Source: Epiperipatus broadwayi (lineage: Eukaryota; Onychophora; Udeonychophora; Euonychophora; Peripatidae). From it: DNA of 64,000 nucleotides. The stretch is taken from NCBI GenBank assembly GCA_028023455.1, contig JAQFVV010000254.1, positions 62,001 through 126,000 on the forward strand. Reading direction: 5' to 3'. Below, one piece after another: positions 9,683 to 21,134 of the stretch (positions are counted from its first letter, which is position 1; the number at the start of each line of letters is the position of its first letter). Made by a program: the position numbers and the translations under genes. Under the pieces are notes generated by a model. It was not told the DNA's origin, ran no database searches, and saw only the letters and a program-made list of their open reading frames with translations.

Positions 9683-11510
9683 AGAATTTAAAGTCACAGC
9701 TAAAATAGAAAATTTCCTATAGATGAGTAACACTACAGCTATAATAGAATATACTGACACAGACTGATTTCATATTAGCAAAAAATTAGATCAGCAATTG
9801 ACTGAAGGCAAAAGTGGATGCAGTGTAATGGGTAAAACATACTTATGTCAGTAAATTTATAGCCAAAAGTAAATAAATATATTAGGAAAGTTGTAGAATA
9901 CAAAGATTTTTGTGACAATCAGCTGCAGATTTTTAAATGCTAGTGAAAACATACATGTCATGGACAGTTTTAGCCCCCTTTATATTATTTATCATTAACA
10001 AAGAATTCAATAGTTATAATATTTATTGTACGGATTACCATTGAGCAAACGTGTAATGAAAATCTTTAAAAAATCTATGTTTAGGAACATATATTTTAAA
10101 ATAAAGATTAAAATAATTTAAACTATGATGTTCCTTCTACATTACATTGGTCTATGGATGTAAAAGGTGGACACTGAAAAAAAAATAACAATAAGCTTTT
10201 AGTGTTGCTAAAGTTTTTTGAAAATATCTTTGTCAGAAAAAAAACCTATTAAGTAGATATTTAATCAAGTTGGGTATAAATTTTTGATTGATACATGTAT
10301 GGTCATATTTAAATTGTCTCATTGTAAAAAAGGCATTTCATTAAAAAAGAATGCAATGTTTTGAAAATTAATGGTGATAAACAAAATGCATTTCATTAAA
10401 AAAAACTTTTTCATTCATTCAAGCAATATAATTATTTTTTGAAATATTAAAAATTCCATTTATAATTAAAAAAATTAACAAAAATCAGCAATTTCTATTA
10501 AATTCATGGTTTGTTATTTAATAGTAAGTACTTCCTGTTTATCATTAGTAAATGTTTCATTGACTAATAATATATATATTTAAATAAAAGTTGAATGTAT
10601 ATATACATCAAATACTTATTAAGATATAAATATTTAATACATATGAATAAATAAACAAATCATGTGTAAAGTTATGTTTTTCAATTTCTCAAAAGCCAAA
10701 GTTAATTTCTCACAATAACATGCAAACAAAATACCTTTTCATAAAGTCAGAATGTTTGATCATTTTGAATTAAACTTTGATGGAAGATACTGACATTTAG
10801 TTGATTTAGTCAAAATTAAAGATCAATTATAGCATATTTTAGATATAGTATTTGACATCAAATAAATGCAAAAGATATTCACAATTGAATCATTTTGAAT
10901 CTGATTACAGAAATAATGATACTTTAATAAGATGGACTCAAAAGATTAATGAATTCAATAACCATAATAATTAATGTTGCAGTTGAGGAACCTTGATGAG
11001 GTAATTTCTGAAGTTGATATTTGGCTCCCAATAATGCAACAACTGAAAATGAAAAGCTGGAAATGATCCTATTATGGTCAGATGTTAAATGCTTTTTATT
11101 ATTAGTCCAATGTTTTTAGGGTCAAACTTTTGGGGATAAATATGAAAAACTGTTTAAAAAAACAATAAACAATTCTAATGTTTTGTCTTGAAGTTTTATC
11201 CAACAGTTTCCCAAAATCACTTCATCAGTCCATGTCATATTTTTAATAAATACTGTGATGCCTGGTTTACCTACCATACAATTCTCATAATTGAAATTAA
11301 TTTTTTCTGAATAATTTTTGCAGTATTTTTTTTACCATGACCATCTATGATAACATTACATTCTGATTTTAAACAAGATTATACTTCAAATTACATCAGT
11401 TTTAAATAAAACTGTTAAGCAACTGCTCACATTAATACAACATTATATATGTGACCAGTTTGTATTAATTTACAACCAATGTACTCATAAGAAAAAATTG
11501 AATTTTTTTT
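9683..11510. other. AT-rich DNA, no recognisable gene
   Basis: No gene or repeat family recognised. Confidence 0.5.
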
Positions 11511-11518
11511 CTGTAATA

Positions 11519-11930
11519 TACTTCCTGTGCACTCTATAAAATATAATTACAATTATACAATTGTTATAGATTTTCCAGTATTAAGATCTCAACACCAACT
11601 CATTGTAAATCACAAGATTTTGAGAAGGTTTATTAGTAAAGAAAATAGTGGACTTAAACAGTAAAGAGCACAACAACTTCATGCTCCCAAATCAGGATGC
11701 CTCAGATTGACCTATATAAGTAGAAATTTAGGTTAAAGATAAGACACTGCTTTTATCTTTATAAAAGTTGCTATCTTGTGTCATGGTTTGTGAATTTTCC
11801 TCTATCGGCAAAATAATATTGCTTGATTATTAGAAATTTTAAGACACATTTGTTACAGGTTAAAGCCTGTTTAAGTATTTACATATACTTTCTGTGCATT
11901 CTATAAAATATAATTACAACTCTACATAAA
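11519..11930 (+). repeat. Short direct repeat pair
   Basis: Forty-base near-identical segments at about 11519-11560 and 11887-11927 share TCTATAAAATATAATTACAA. Origin unknown. Confidence 0.55.
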
Positions 11931-12429
11931 CATTCTAATTATTAGTTATATATTTTTTAAATACAAATAAGTTAATGTTTGTCTCCTAGTAATTATATGA
12001 ATGACTGACTATTCCCTAGAATCACCTAACACCAGATTAATTTTTGTGCTTTTTATGGGCAGTAGTGTCTCTAAGGTCAGTTCACCAAGCATATGCTCAG
12101 AGCCCTGGGGAGCTAGTGCCTTAAAAAAGATTCACCAAACAGGAAACATATTTGCCAATTTAAATATAATCAAGAATTTTATTAACAATTCTGACAACCA
12201 CTGTTGAGTCCAAGTATAATTCATCAAAATTTAAAATAATAAAAAAATATATTTAAAATTCACAATGGCACAAGAAAAACGATCAAACCTAACATTGCTT
12301 TTCATAGAAAATAAATAATGTGAAGAATTAAATTTAAGTGAGTTAATAGATAAATTTTCTGAAACTAAAGCAAAAAAAAAAAAGTTATATTAATTTTGTT
12401 TTTCTTTTATATTAATGTGTTATAAGTAT

Positions 12430-13050
12430 TATGAGAGCCATAGCTTGAAACTGGTCTGGCAATGGGGGCAATCCTAGATAAATATTTCAAATATGTTCTC
12501 CTGTGGCATTTATCATAAAAAAATTAAAATAAGTTTATTTCAGAGCTATTAGCGCACTCTTTATTTTATATATTTGTAAATACAAGCTATATAAGTTATG
12601 TGATGTATGACTTGATTTTATTAATATTATAATTTGGCTGTTAAGGCTTTGGCTATACCAAGGCTATTAATATATACGGTGTGTCTGAATTTAGTTCAGT
12701 ACGATATTGCTATTTCAGTTGGAGAGCTAAATTTGAAGACATGTAGATGTCTGAAAATTTTAGATCTACTTAATAGTTAAGTATTAGATAAATGCTGAGG
12801 TTGAGTTGGCATTTTAAAACTGATGTCCTAGCTCTTCAATGAAAAGAGCCATAGCTTGAAACTGGTCTGGGAATAGGGACAATCCTAGATAAAGATTTTG
12901 AATGCTTTCTCTTGTGGTATTTATCATAAAAATAATAATAATAAAATACACTTGTTTTGAGCTATTAACACACTCTTTATTTTATATATTTGTAAATATA
13001 AGCTATACGTCATGTGATGTCTAACTTGATTTTATTAATATTTAGGTAAG
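12430..13050 (+). repeat. Direct repeat pair, units of about 200 bp offset by 413
   Basis: Units at 12433-12628 and 12846-13048 share GAGCCATAGCTTGAAACTGG, the words CTTTATTTTATATATTTGTA, and the following TATGACTTGATTTTATTAAT in diverged form. The GCCATAG...CTGGTCTGGGAAT word resembles the core of repeat family C (for example near 39898-39925), so these may be old relatives. No coding potential seen. Confidence 0.75.
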
Positions 13051-13436
13051 AATAAATGTTGTACATGTTTTTTTCTTGTATTAAAAATTAAAGATTTTAT
13101 TTATTTATTCAATTTTTTATTTACTGGGGTCCTGCTCCATGTTTGTGCCTAGGGCTTCAAAATCCAAAGGGCAGCACTGCTTATGAACATTTTCATTATT
13201 ATGGTAATGAACTTCCATTTTCTCATCACATACCTACCTTATCTTTCATCATCATCAATCATTTTGAACAACATAATATTTTTTAATAAAAAACATAATC
13301 TCATATGAAATCATTAATTATCATATAATTATCTTATAATTCTATTAATATTAGTCTTATATAATTAAGTTTCCAAAAATTAATTGTATTAAATTTTAGT
13401 AACAATAGCAGCGATTAATTTTTTTAACAAGCACTG

Positions 13437-14085
13437 ATGTGATGTGATGTGATGCACTGTGGCTTCTCCTTAAACGAAGTCAAGAATATCTGAGCAATTA
13501 TGCCCAGATAAACTTGTTAGCGATTTAATTTTCCATTTCCCACTCTAAGTTTTCTCATATTCTGCTCCATCCCATTTCCACAACATAATCTTTGTCAACT
13601 CTATGGCCTTTGTATCTAAATTCCCCTTATCTTTTACCAAACCCAGCATAAAAACCAATAATTCACTTTCTGTATAATCACTTTTTTCATATTTATTCTT
13701 CCATAACTTCATTATATATAACCTTTCTATTTTCAAGCATTTACATTGAATTAACAACTGCCTAATATTTTCTATTCCTTCCTTACATAATTTACAAAAT
13801 AAATCACCCATATTTTTCCATTTACATGTATGTTCTCTTGTTGCTAAAGATCCCATTCGAGCCTTAAACAATAAACTACTTTCCTTACTATTATCATATA
13901 TTAACTTGCACCTAATATTCTGTTTATTTCTATATATATTTAAACTCTTTTTACTCTCCATACTATTTCTCCATCTCTCTAACTCCCTATTCTTTATTAA
14001 TAAATCTATAAACTTTTCAAGCACTAATGCACTCTGGTGTAATATCCATTTTGTAAACAAAAAATGAATCTACTTTTATTTGCAT
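13437..14085 (-). pseudogene. Non-LTR retrotransposon C-terminus with CX2CX8HX4C knuckle
   Basis: The minus strand has an open frame of 171 codons (13545-14060) ending a retrotransposon ORF2-like protein. The visible hallmark is a zinc knuckle CKLC...(8)...(H replaced by Q)...C, as found after the RT domain in many L1/Tx1, R1 and related non-LTR elements. The sister copy at 20690-21134 keeps the H. The 3' end (left side here) terminates in a GATGTGATGTGATG-type repeat at 13437-13455, apparently the family's tail. The RT domain itself is missing, so the copy is 5' truncated and inactive. Clade not resolvable from this piece. Confidence 0.75.
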
Positions 14086-14720
14086 TTTCAAGATCTCATA
14101 TATGAAAAGTAGATTGAATAATGATCTGACAAAAATATTCAGTTGTTTGGTTATAATAGTGCTAAAATGATTCAACATTGGCTCTATCTTATGAATAAGA
14201 TGATTTGAATGGTGTTGTATAAAAAGACATACTTACAGTTTAGAATAGACCAATAACTCTTCAATTACTGATGACATAAAAGCTCTATTAATGTTTCTGA
14301 GAGTATCTGGGATTAACAAAATCACTGCCATCTATTATAAAATTGAGTAATTACATAATGGAAGTGCTAAGTAAATCTACAACTAGTGTTAGTCTACACA
14401 TATCCCCAGACAATTTCTACCTTATGGCCTTCAACATTAATGAGCTTGGGTCTTGATCTTAGCCTCAATGTCCCTTTCATCTAAAAACCACTTTTTACTC
14501 TTATTTTTACTATCAAGCTATCAGACTAAAATTTGAACAGCTTAAAGTTTTGAATCCAAGCCTATTTTGTTTAATATTTGTATAATTATGACATTAATTC
14601 TCTAGTTATATATTTAAGTCTTTTCAGTTTTGTGTCACGTGATATTTTGGTTTTAACAAAAAAAAAAAGTTTTGTGAATTGGAAACTCTTAAGACCAACT
14701 TTTAATAAATTTTTTAAAAG
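14086..14720. other. AT-rich DNA, no recognisable gene
   Basis: Nothing recognised. Confidence 0.5.
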
Positions 14721-15191
14721 TACAATTTATGGCATGTGATATGTTGGACTATTTTCATCATCTATGAGTGAATGTTGAATGTACAGAAAATTTTAAACTT
14801 TATTTAAACTTTCCAAATACAAACAACTTGTTAGTAATAACAGTAATTACACAACGTTTCGAGGAGTATTATTCTCCACTCTTCTTCAGGTGTTGCTAGC
14901 CTGATATGCACAGTGACAGTATTAGTTCAACTTCTATGCGAATACTGTCACTGTGTTTATCAGGCCAGGAACAACTGAAGAAGAGTGAAGAATAATACTA
15001 TTCGAAACGTTGGGTAATTACTAACCTGTGTTGTCTATTTGTGTGTTATTACTAACAAGTTGTTTGTATTTGAAAAGTTTAAATAAAGTTAATTTTCTGT
15101 ACATTCAACATTCACTCATAGATGATGGAAATACATATCACATCTAACAATATACCATCATCACAAACTTTCAGGCAAATACAATTTATGG
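14721..15191. mobile_element. Palindromic retroposon with 12-bp target-site duplication (family K, headless)
   Basis: TACAATTTATGG is repeated at 14721-14732 and 15180-15191. The interior is an inverted repeat with arms carrying ACAACGTTTCGAGGAGTATT-type text and its reverse complement, meeting near 14935. It matches the arms of the 9066-9682 element but lacks the tRNA-like head. The right end has an extra unpaired segment (CATCATCACAAACTTTCAGG, 15157-15176), which corresponds to the unpaired left end of the 9 kb element. Confidence 0.88.
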
Positions 15192-16258
15192 TATTTAATT
15201 TAACTGAACTGGCTAACTTATAGTTTAATTTATCAATTAGATTTTAAATTAAAGACTAATATTATTTAAATTGAATTTTCGTTTCCTTTTTTTTAAAAAA
15301 AAAAAACCATCAGTGCACCAATGATGTTTATTTTGTAAAACTTTGTTCATTTTGTACTTTCTTATAATGTAAACATGATTAAATACATATTGATTTTATT
15401 ATTTTAATTTATCAGACACAGCTGCTGTATTGTAAGGCTGCAAATATTTTGAACTTTCTAATAAAATAATAATTATTTATTTGTTTAATATTCTCATTAG
15501 TATTTTGTTTACTTAATCAATTTAGTTTTTAAGATCAAAAAATATTTTGGTTTGGTAGCAATAAAATACAAACTGTCATGTTTATTTATCTCTCTACAAT
15601 AAATAAATCCTACTCGTAGACGTTAATGTGTTGTCACATGGTCACAAAAAACGATAAATTGTCTTGTATGTGGTTATAGTAATTGCTTTTAAATGCTACC
15701 TATATATATTAAATTATTACAATTCAATCTAAAGGTGCCAAACTTCCTGTACTCATAACTATAACATTTTACTGATTATTAGTATTCATTTACTAGATTA
15801 GAAATTACTACATCATTTTAGGCCAGATGTACATTTTGAGCTTTATTTACTATTGGAGCAAACGATCTGAGTAGTTGGCTTGTCGAGAATTCCATCTTAG
15901 AGGGTAATTTTTTTTTTTCAGATTTCTTTTTATTTAAGTGATTAAAGAATGTGTGGGGAAATAAAAAATTATAAGTACATTTAATATATATATAAAGAAT
16001 TATCCCATCCATATATTAATAAAACAAATCAGAACAAATTGTTACATTTTCACTTACCATTGTCAAACTTCCTCCACTTACAACTTTGACGCCATCCATT
16101 TCAGATAAATACTATAATGATTATTACTAATCATTATCGAAATTAGAGATTATCTCTAGCACAGATCTAAACTTTAAACCTCAGTTAAAAATTAATATAT
16201 CTGTTTTTTTTAATTTTACACACGCGGAGTTAGTTATTCACCTTTCTCTTTCCCATGT
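15192..16258. other. AT-rich DNA, no recognisable gene
   Basis: No gene recognised. It ends at the 5' LTR. Confidence 0.5.
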
Positions 16259-16912
16259 TGTCATATCTGATCTTGCCTTCAGAAGTGAATTAGCCCAGAT
16301 TCCTTCTTTATCTAAATAGATTGAGCACTCATTGTCACTAAACAATATGTAAAAATGGGGATAACCAATGTATAAACATAGTTAAAGGGTAAAACATAAG
16401 TATGGCCAATATGTAAACATGTGTATAAAATCCTACTATTGATTAATACGGGCCTATAGGCAATAATGCTCTCTGAATTCAATTGCTGTCATAAGGTAGG
16501 GGATCTGGGAATAAATAGCTAGCCTTTTTGGAGGCAAGCCAGAGACATAGGGAGATAATGTCTGTCTAACCTGAATGACTAAACATGCTCCAATTGAAAA
16601 CACCTTCAACTGTGATGGTGTTTCTACTATTGTCATTACTAATATGTCTACACAGTGAGGCAAGTCCATGATAGGATTGGAAGCTGCTATGACTATGGCC
16701 GACTTGAGGCAAGCTGTCCAGTGCAACCAGAAGAGACTTGACTAGAACTCACAAGGTAAGCTAATATATATAGCTGGAAGTGAGTCTGGCACAACCATCA
16801 TAGTATTAACTATGCTTATTTACATACACCTGTATTTATTGAGTGTTGATATTTTTTATTGATATCACTGTTAGTTTGAGCCTGAAACCTGCAATTCGGT
16901 CCAAACACAACA
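16259..16912 (+). mobile_element. 5' LTR of Ty3/gypsy-like element
   Basis: Starts TGTCATATCTGA and ends CCAAACACAACA. It is about 650 bases and matches the 3' LTR at 19089-19706 along its length, with substitutions and an unmatched stretch around 16440-16490. A TATA-like TAATATATATA lies near 16761-16771 and may be the LTR promoter. No clear target duplication flanks the pair, and no tRNA-complementary primer site was recognised downstream. Confidence 0.9.
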
Positions 16913-17362
16913 GATTTGCTGCACTCAGACAAAAAAATATATGTATATTTTTTCCCACGAGTGGAAAAATGCAGTAAATATGTGAGTATGTAGTTAGACA
17001 TTTATTGTATTAAGATCACTCTTCTGTCTGAATAAAAATCAGATTTGGCAGTATGGAAAAAATACATGAGTGCAAAGAAAATAGACTCATCATACTTACA
17101 AAATGGTGATAAAATTATATCACTTAGATCTTCCTGAATATAAAAACAGATTCATAAAAAAATGACCGCAAAAGTAATAGGTGTGTCAATTAAAATCATA
17201 AACCAATCACGAATGCCTATCTCATAATAAAGCGATGGAAGCTCCTCTAGTGAATTTTGTTGGGACAGTTACAAAGAGTAGCTGTCAAAATTAACTCACA
17301 AAAATAAAAAATAAAAATCAATACTTTGTTTCTCTTACAAAGAAATGAAGGAAAATTAAAAA

Positions 17363-18000
17363 ATGGCTAATTCTGTTGACTCCATGGAAGCTTTTGGTCC
17401 AGCCCATCCTGATCAGTACTGGTTAAGCTATGAAGAGTGATTAACATTTTACATACAAGCTAATCAGATCAAGAAGCCTGAAGTAAAATTAGCCACAGTA
17501 ATGACCATAATAGGTCCTCAAACTTACAAGATACTGAAGTCTCAATCTAGGCAGCAGACCTAGATTTTGACAAAATGTTAACAATTCTCACAGATTATTT
17601 TTCCCCAAAACCCTTGACAATAATGCAGAGATATTATTTCAACCTCTGCATGCAAGAACAGGGGGAAAAAGCTAGAGAGTTCACAACAAAAATCCGATCA
17701 TTGGCATTAAAGTGTGAATTCAAAGATTTCCTGAATGAAGCACTTCATGATCATTTTATTTGCAGCATAAACAATCACAATTTAAGACTTAAAATGCTAA
17801 TGATGCCAGATTTAGATTTTGAAACAGCTGTGGCCCAAGCAGTACTAGCAGAATCAATAGCTAGTCAGGCAAACCCATTAAAAAAATTACTAAGTATGAT
17901 GTGCAAAAAATTGAGCAAAAAATTGGGTCAGTCAGACACTCAGTCACCTCAGATAATTCAGCATCAAATAGTCTAAGGCATTGCTATAGATGCAATGAAT
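17363..18000 (+). pseudogene. Gag pseudogene of Ty3/gypsy-like element
   Basis: A start at 17363 gives MANSVDSMEAFGP and then a stop at 17438. Homology continues past that stop, and 17575-17976 is open for 133 codons. Words such as LTDYFSPKP and YYFNLC, followed by a helical capsid-like stretch (EFTTKIRSLALKCEF, LNEALHDHFICSI), resemble the Gag of gypsy-type elements of the K02A2.6-like kind. A frameshift separates the first segment from the second. A decayed CCHC knuckle follows at about 18050-18090 (FCKWIGHINAAC: C-x4-H-x4-C kept, first cysteine lost). Not functional. Confidence 0.75.
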
Positions 18001-18336
18001 AAATGCACACACATACAGAATGCCCACACCACTATACAATATGTATTGTTTTGCAAGTGGATTGGACATATAAATGCTGCATGTTTGAAATTAAAAAAAC
18101 AGACAGCTGATATAAGAATGGAAAAAGCCATTCCAAGAAACAGCAAAGGCAATTATAAGAAAAATAAACAAGTTGTCTGTATAAATCATATTAAAGACAA
18201 TCAGTCTGGATTTATAGATTATACAAGTATTATAATTAATGATACGCCAGTTACAATGGAACTGGACACAGGGTCTGCAGTGTCTATTGTTTCAAAAAAG
18301 ACCTGGAATATCATTAATAAGAATAATGAATATTAG
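17995..18336 (+). pseudogene. Nucleocapsid/aspartic protease remnant
   Basis: The open frame covers the decayed zinc knuckle and then a retroviral-type aspartic protease. The active-site word is MELDTGSAVSIVS (about 18257-18295), with the DTG triad intact. After the frame closes at 18336, other frames carry a diverged LLGHD-like word (18477-18492), where RT normally begins in this family. The reverse transcriptase, RNase H and most of integrase are missing. Confidence 0.75.
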
Positions 18337-18479
18337 TTGTATTCTTAACAGCAAGTCAATCTCAGACTATCAGGGCAATAAAATAAAACTGTGGGGCCAA
18401 ACAACAGTTAAAATTACTATGCCTCATAAGACTATATATACCTACCAGTGGTAGTGGCATCAGGTAATCATGGTAATTT

Positions 18480-18670
18480 ATTAGGCCATGACTGATTTAG
18501 TCATTTAAGCTTTGCAGTGATAAAAGTGAACCAGGTCACAACATTAAGCAAAATAAATCAAAACATGCCAGCAAAGAAAACCCTTCAGTGACCTAAACCT
18601 GAAGGGCCCTGGTCCAGACTCCATGTGGACCATACTGGCCCATGGAAAGGCAACCTGCTAACAAATAGAT
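18480..18670 (+). pseudogene. Deletion junction and integrase fragment
   Basis: The frame at about 18598-18663 reads KPEGPWSRLHVDHTGPW, the well-known start of the gypsy-family integrase catalytic core (GPWxRLHxDxxGP). It lies only about 110 bases after the protease/RT boundary, so an internal deletion removed essentially the whole RT-RNase H region. Little integrase follows. Confidence 0.75.
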
Positions 18671-19088
18671 ATATGTGAACTAACCTGTCATCCCTGAAGC
18701 CTGATTCCAAATGCATACAAAACGAATATAGCAAAATAAAAAGTATAAATAGGCACTCAGGTGCTATGTAGAATATACTATGGATCCATAAAATGCATAC
18801 TAGCAGTGATTACACAACTGAAAGGACTCTACACTATAGTAGTTCAAATAGCAGATGGGTTTTAACATCATCACCATCTAACCCGACTGAGACTGAATCA
18901 CAGAAAAACAAATATATCTAGTGAAAATGATGACCACCAAACCAAAGACAGCAATAACCCAGGCAAATACTCAGAGACAAGCCAATCAAACAAGAATGAT
19001 GAACAACACAACAAGAGCAATAAGCCACATCATCCAGCTCATCTCAATGACTACATTTTCCAGGGCTAAATTTAGTGAGGAGGAGGGA
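18671..19088 (+). mobile_element. 3' internal region and polypurine tract of LTR element
   Basis: Degenerate coding tail without a usable frame, ending in the purine-rich stretch GAGGAGGAGGGA immediately before the 3' LTR, the expected position of the plus-strand primer. Confidence 0.65.
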
Positions 19089-19706
19089 TGTCATATCTGA
19101 CCTTTCCTTCAGAAATGGACTAATCCAGATTCATTCCTTACCTAAATGGATTGAGCACTCATTGCCACTAACCAATGTGTAAACATGCGAATAACCAATG
19201 TATAAACACAGCCAAAGGGTAAAACATAAGTATAGCCAATATGTAAACATGGGAATAAAATCCTACCATTTTATATCATAATAATGATTCATTAAGGGGG
19301 GGATCTGGCAATAAATAGTCAGTCTTTTTTGAGATAAGCCAGAGACAGGGAGATAATGTCTGTCTAACCTGAATGATTAAACTTGCTCTCAGTTGAAACC
19401 ATTTTCAACTGCAGTGTTTCTTCTACAGTCACTACTGATATGTCTATGCAGTGAGGCAAGCCCATGATAGAACTGGAAGCCGCTATGACTACGGTCGACT
19501 TGAGGCAAGTTGTCCGGTACAGCCAGAAGAGTTTTGACTAGAACTCATGAGGCAAGCTAATATATACAGCTGGAAGTGAGTCCAGCATGACCAGTACAGT
19601 ATTAACTGCATTTATTTATGTACATCTGTATTTATTGAGTAGTCATATTTTTATTGATATCACTGTTGGTTTGAGCCTGAAATTGTAATTCAGACCAAAC
19701 ACAACA
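19089..19706 (+). mobile_element. 3' LTR of Ty3/gypsy-like element
   Basis: Begins TGTCATATCTGACC and ends CCAAACACAACA, the same termini as the 5' LTR at 16259-16912. Many substitutions between the two LTRs point to an old insertion. TATA-like TAATATATA lies near 19559-19567. Confidence 0.9.
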
Positions 19707-20310
19707 TCACCTACTTATAATAACTCTGAAATGATCAGAATAATATGAATCCAAAGTATAAACTTACCTGTCCAAGATATAAAAAGATATTATACACTTA
19801 ATCTTTTGGCAGGGTGGGTATTTCCATTGTTTTCTCATATGACACTTTTTGTCATTATTCAACATTTAATTTATATTTAAAATGATATTATATATTAGAA
19901 TTCAATAAACTGGATTTGATTTGTCAGAAATATGTTGTTAAATGAAAAAAATAATAAAAAGTTATGTTTGAACTTTTGTAAATTATAAATTAAAAAAAAA
20001 ATTATAAAGTGAAACATATAAAGTGTAATGTAATTATTAAAAGTAAATTTACTAAATCTTTGTTATTTAAATTTAATTTGCAGAGTCTTAACAAATTTTT
20101 GTTAAGTTATGATCTTATAAAATCCTGTTATGAAATTAAAATTGCATTTATAAATTATTAGAATATTATAAAAATTTTGTGAGACCATTTTTACAGGTAT
20201 GACAGTGATAAACACTTAAAGGTTCCTTTTATTGTTACTTTGATTGTCTTAACTTCTATTTTGATAAATGAAGCATATTAAAAAAAATGTAAACATAAAT
20301 ACAGAGCCAA
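19707..20310. other. AT-rich DNA, no recognisable gene
   Basis: Nothing recognised. Confidence 0.5.
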
Positions 20311-20315
20311 AAGTC

Positions 20316-20395
20316 TTCATAGAGTAGCAACACTCAATGTAAGCCAGAGCAAGCTTGTGTAAGCATAAGGAGTGGTAATCATGTGGAGAAAATGT
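20316..20395 (+). repeat. Repeat family C fragment
   Basis: Contains AGAGTAGCAACACTCAATGTAAGCCAGAG and GCTTGTGTAAGCATAAGGAGTGGT-like words that match junction sequences of family C at 39388-40085, but as a shortened rearranged copy. Confidence 0.6.
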
Positions 20396-20689
20396 AATTA
20401 CTACAAAAATATTTTGTAAAAATAATCATAAATATTTAAATTAACAATAGAAATAATACAATTTTTTTTCTGATCATAAACAACAATAGAATGACTAGTT
20501 ACAAAATTGTTGATATACCCAAAGTCAAAGAATCAAATAATCAGTTACCAATTAGAGTCCTTCAAAGTTCTAGTTGGCACCTTTGAAGCTTCTTGGAATA
20601 TTCTGTGTACTGCCTGAAATCTCCAAAAAAAAATTTAAACTAATAAATCAGTGTGAAATTTTTACTGTGCACTTAAACATGTGAATATA

Positions 20690-21134
20690 ATGCTGATGTG
20701 ATGTGATATGTGATGTGATCTGATACACTGTGACTTCACCTTAAACAGAGTCAGGAATCTCAACAACTATGCCCAGAGTAACCTGTTAGTCACTTTACTT
20801 TCCCTTTCCATTCCCCACCCCAGGTTTTCCCATAATCTGCTCCATCCCATTTCCACAACATAATCTTTGTCAACTCTATGGCCTTTATATCTAAATCCCC
20901 CTTATCTTTTCCCAAACCCAGCATAAAAACCAATAACCCACTTTCTGTATAATCACTTTGTTCATATTTATTCTTCCATAACTTCATTATTTGAACCCTT
21001 TCTGCTTTCAAGCATTTACATTCAATTAACAAATGCCTAATATTTTCTATGCCTTCCTTACACAATTTGCAGACTAAATCACCCATATTTTTCCATTTAC
21101 GTGTATATTCTCTTGTTGCTGATGTGATGTGATG
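20690..21134 (-). pseudogene. Non-LTR retrotransposon C-terminus flanked by GATGT repeats
   Basis: The minus-strand frame 20790-21086 encodes 98 residues starting MGDLVCKLCKEG. It has an intact zinc knuckle CX2CX8HX4C (CKLC...H...C), closely related to the copy at 13437-14085. Both sides carry TGCTGATGTGATGTGAT: at about 20691-20707, where it adjoins the 3' tail, and at about 21118-21134. This is either a target duplication or an insertion into a pre-existing tail of the same family. RT domain absent, so inactive. Confidence 0.75.

Noticed and set aside
12001-12207. 68-codon plus frame as a gene
   Set aside because: No motif, no relatives in the window, and length is within chance expectation.
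14985-15015. CTGAAGAAGAG...GAAACGTT motif in family K as a possible hammerhead
   Set aside because: CTGANGA and GAAAC are present and a partial stem II can be drawn, but there is no stem I pairing and no proper UH site after stem III. The words are common in many animal repeats.
16259-19706. Endogenous retrovirus with envelope
   Set aside because: No envelope-like frame between the integrase fragment and the 3' LTR; the features fit a Ty3-type retrotransposon.
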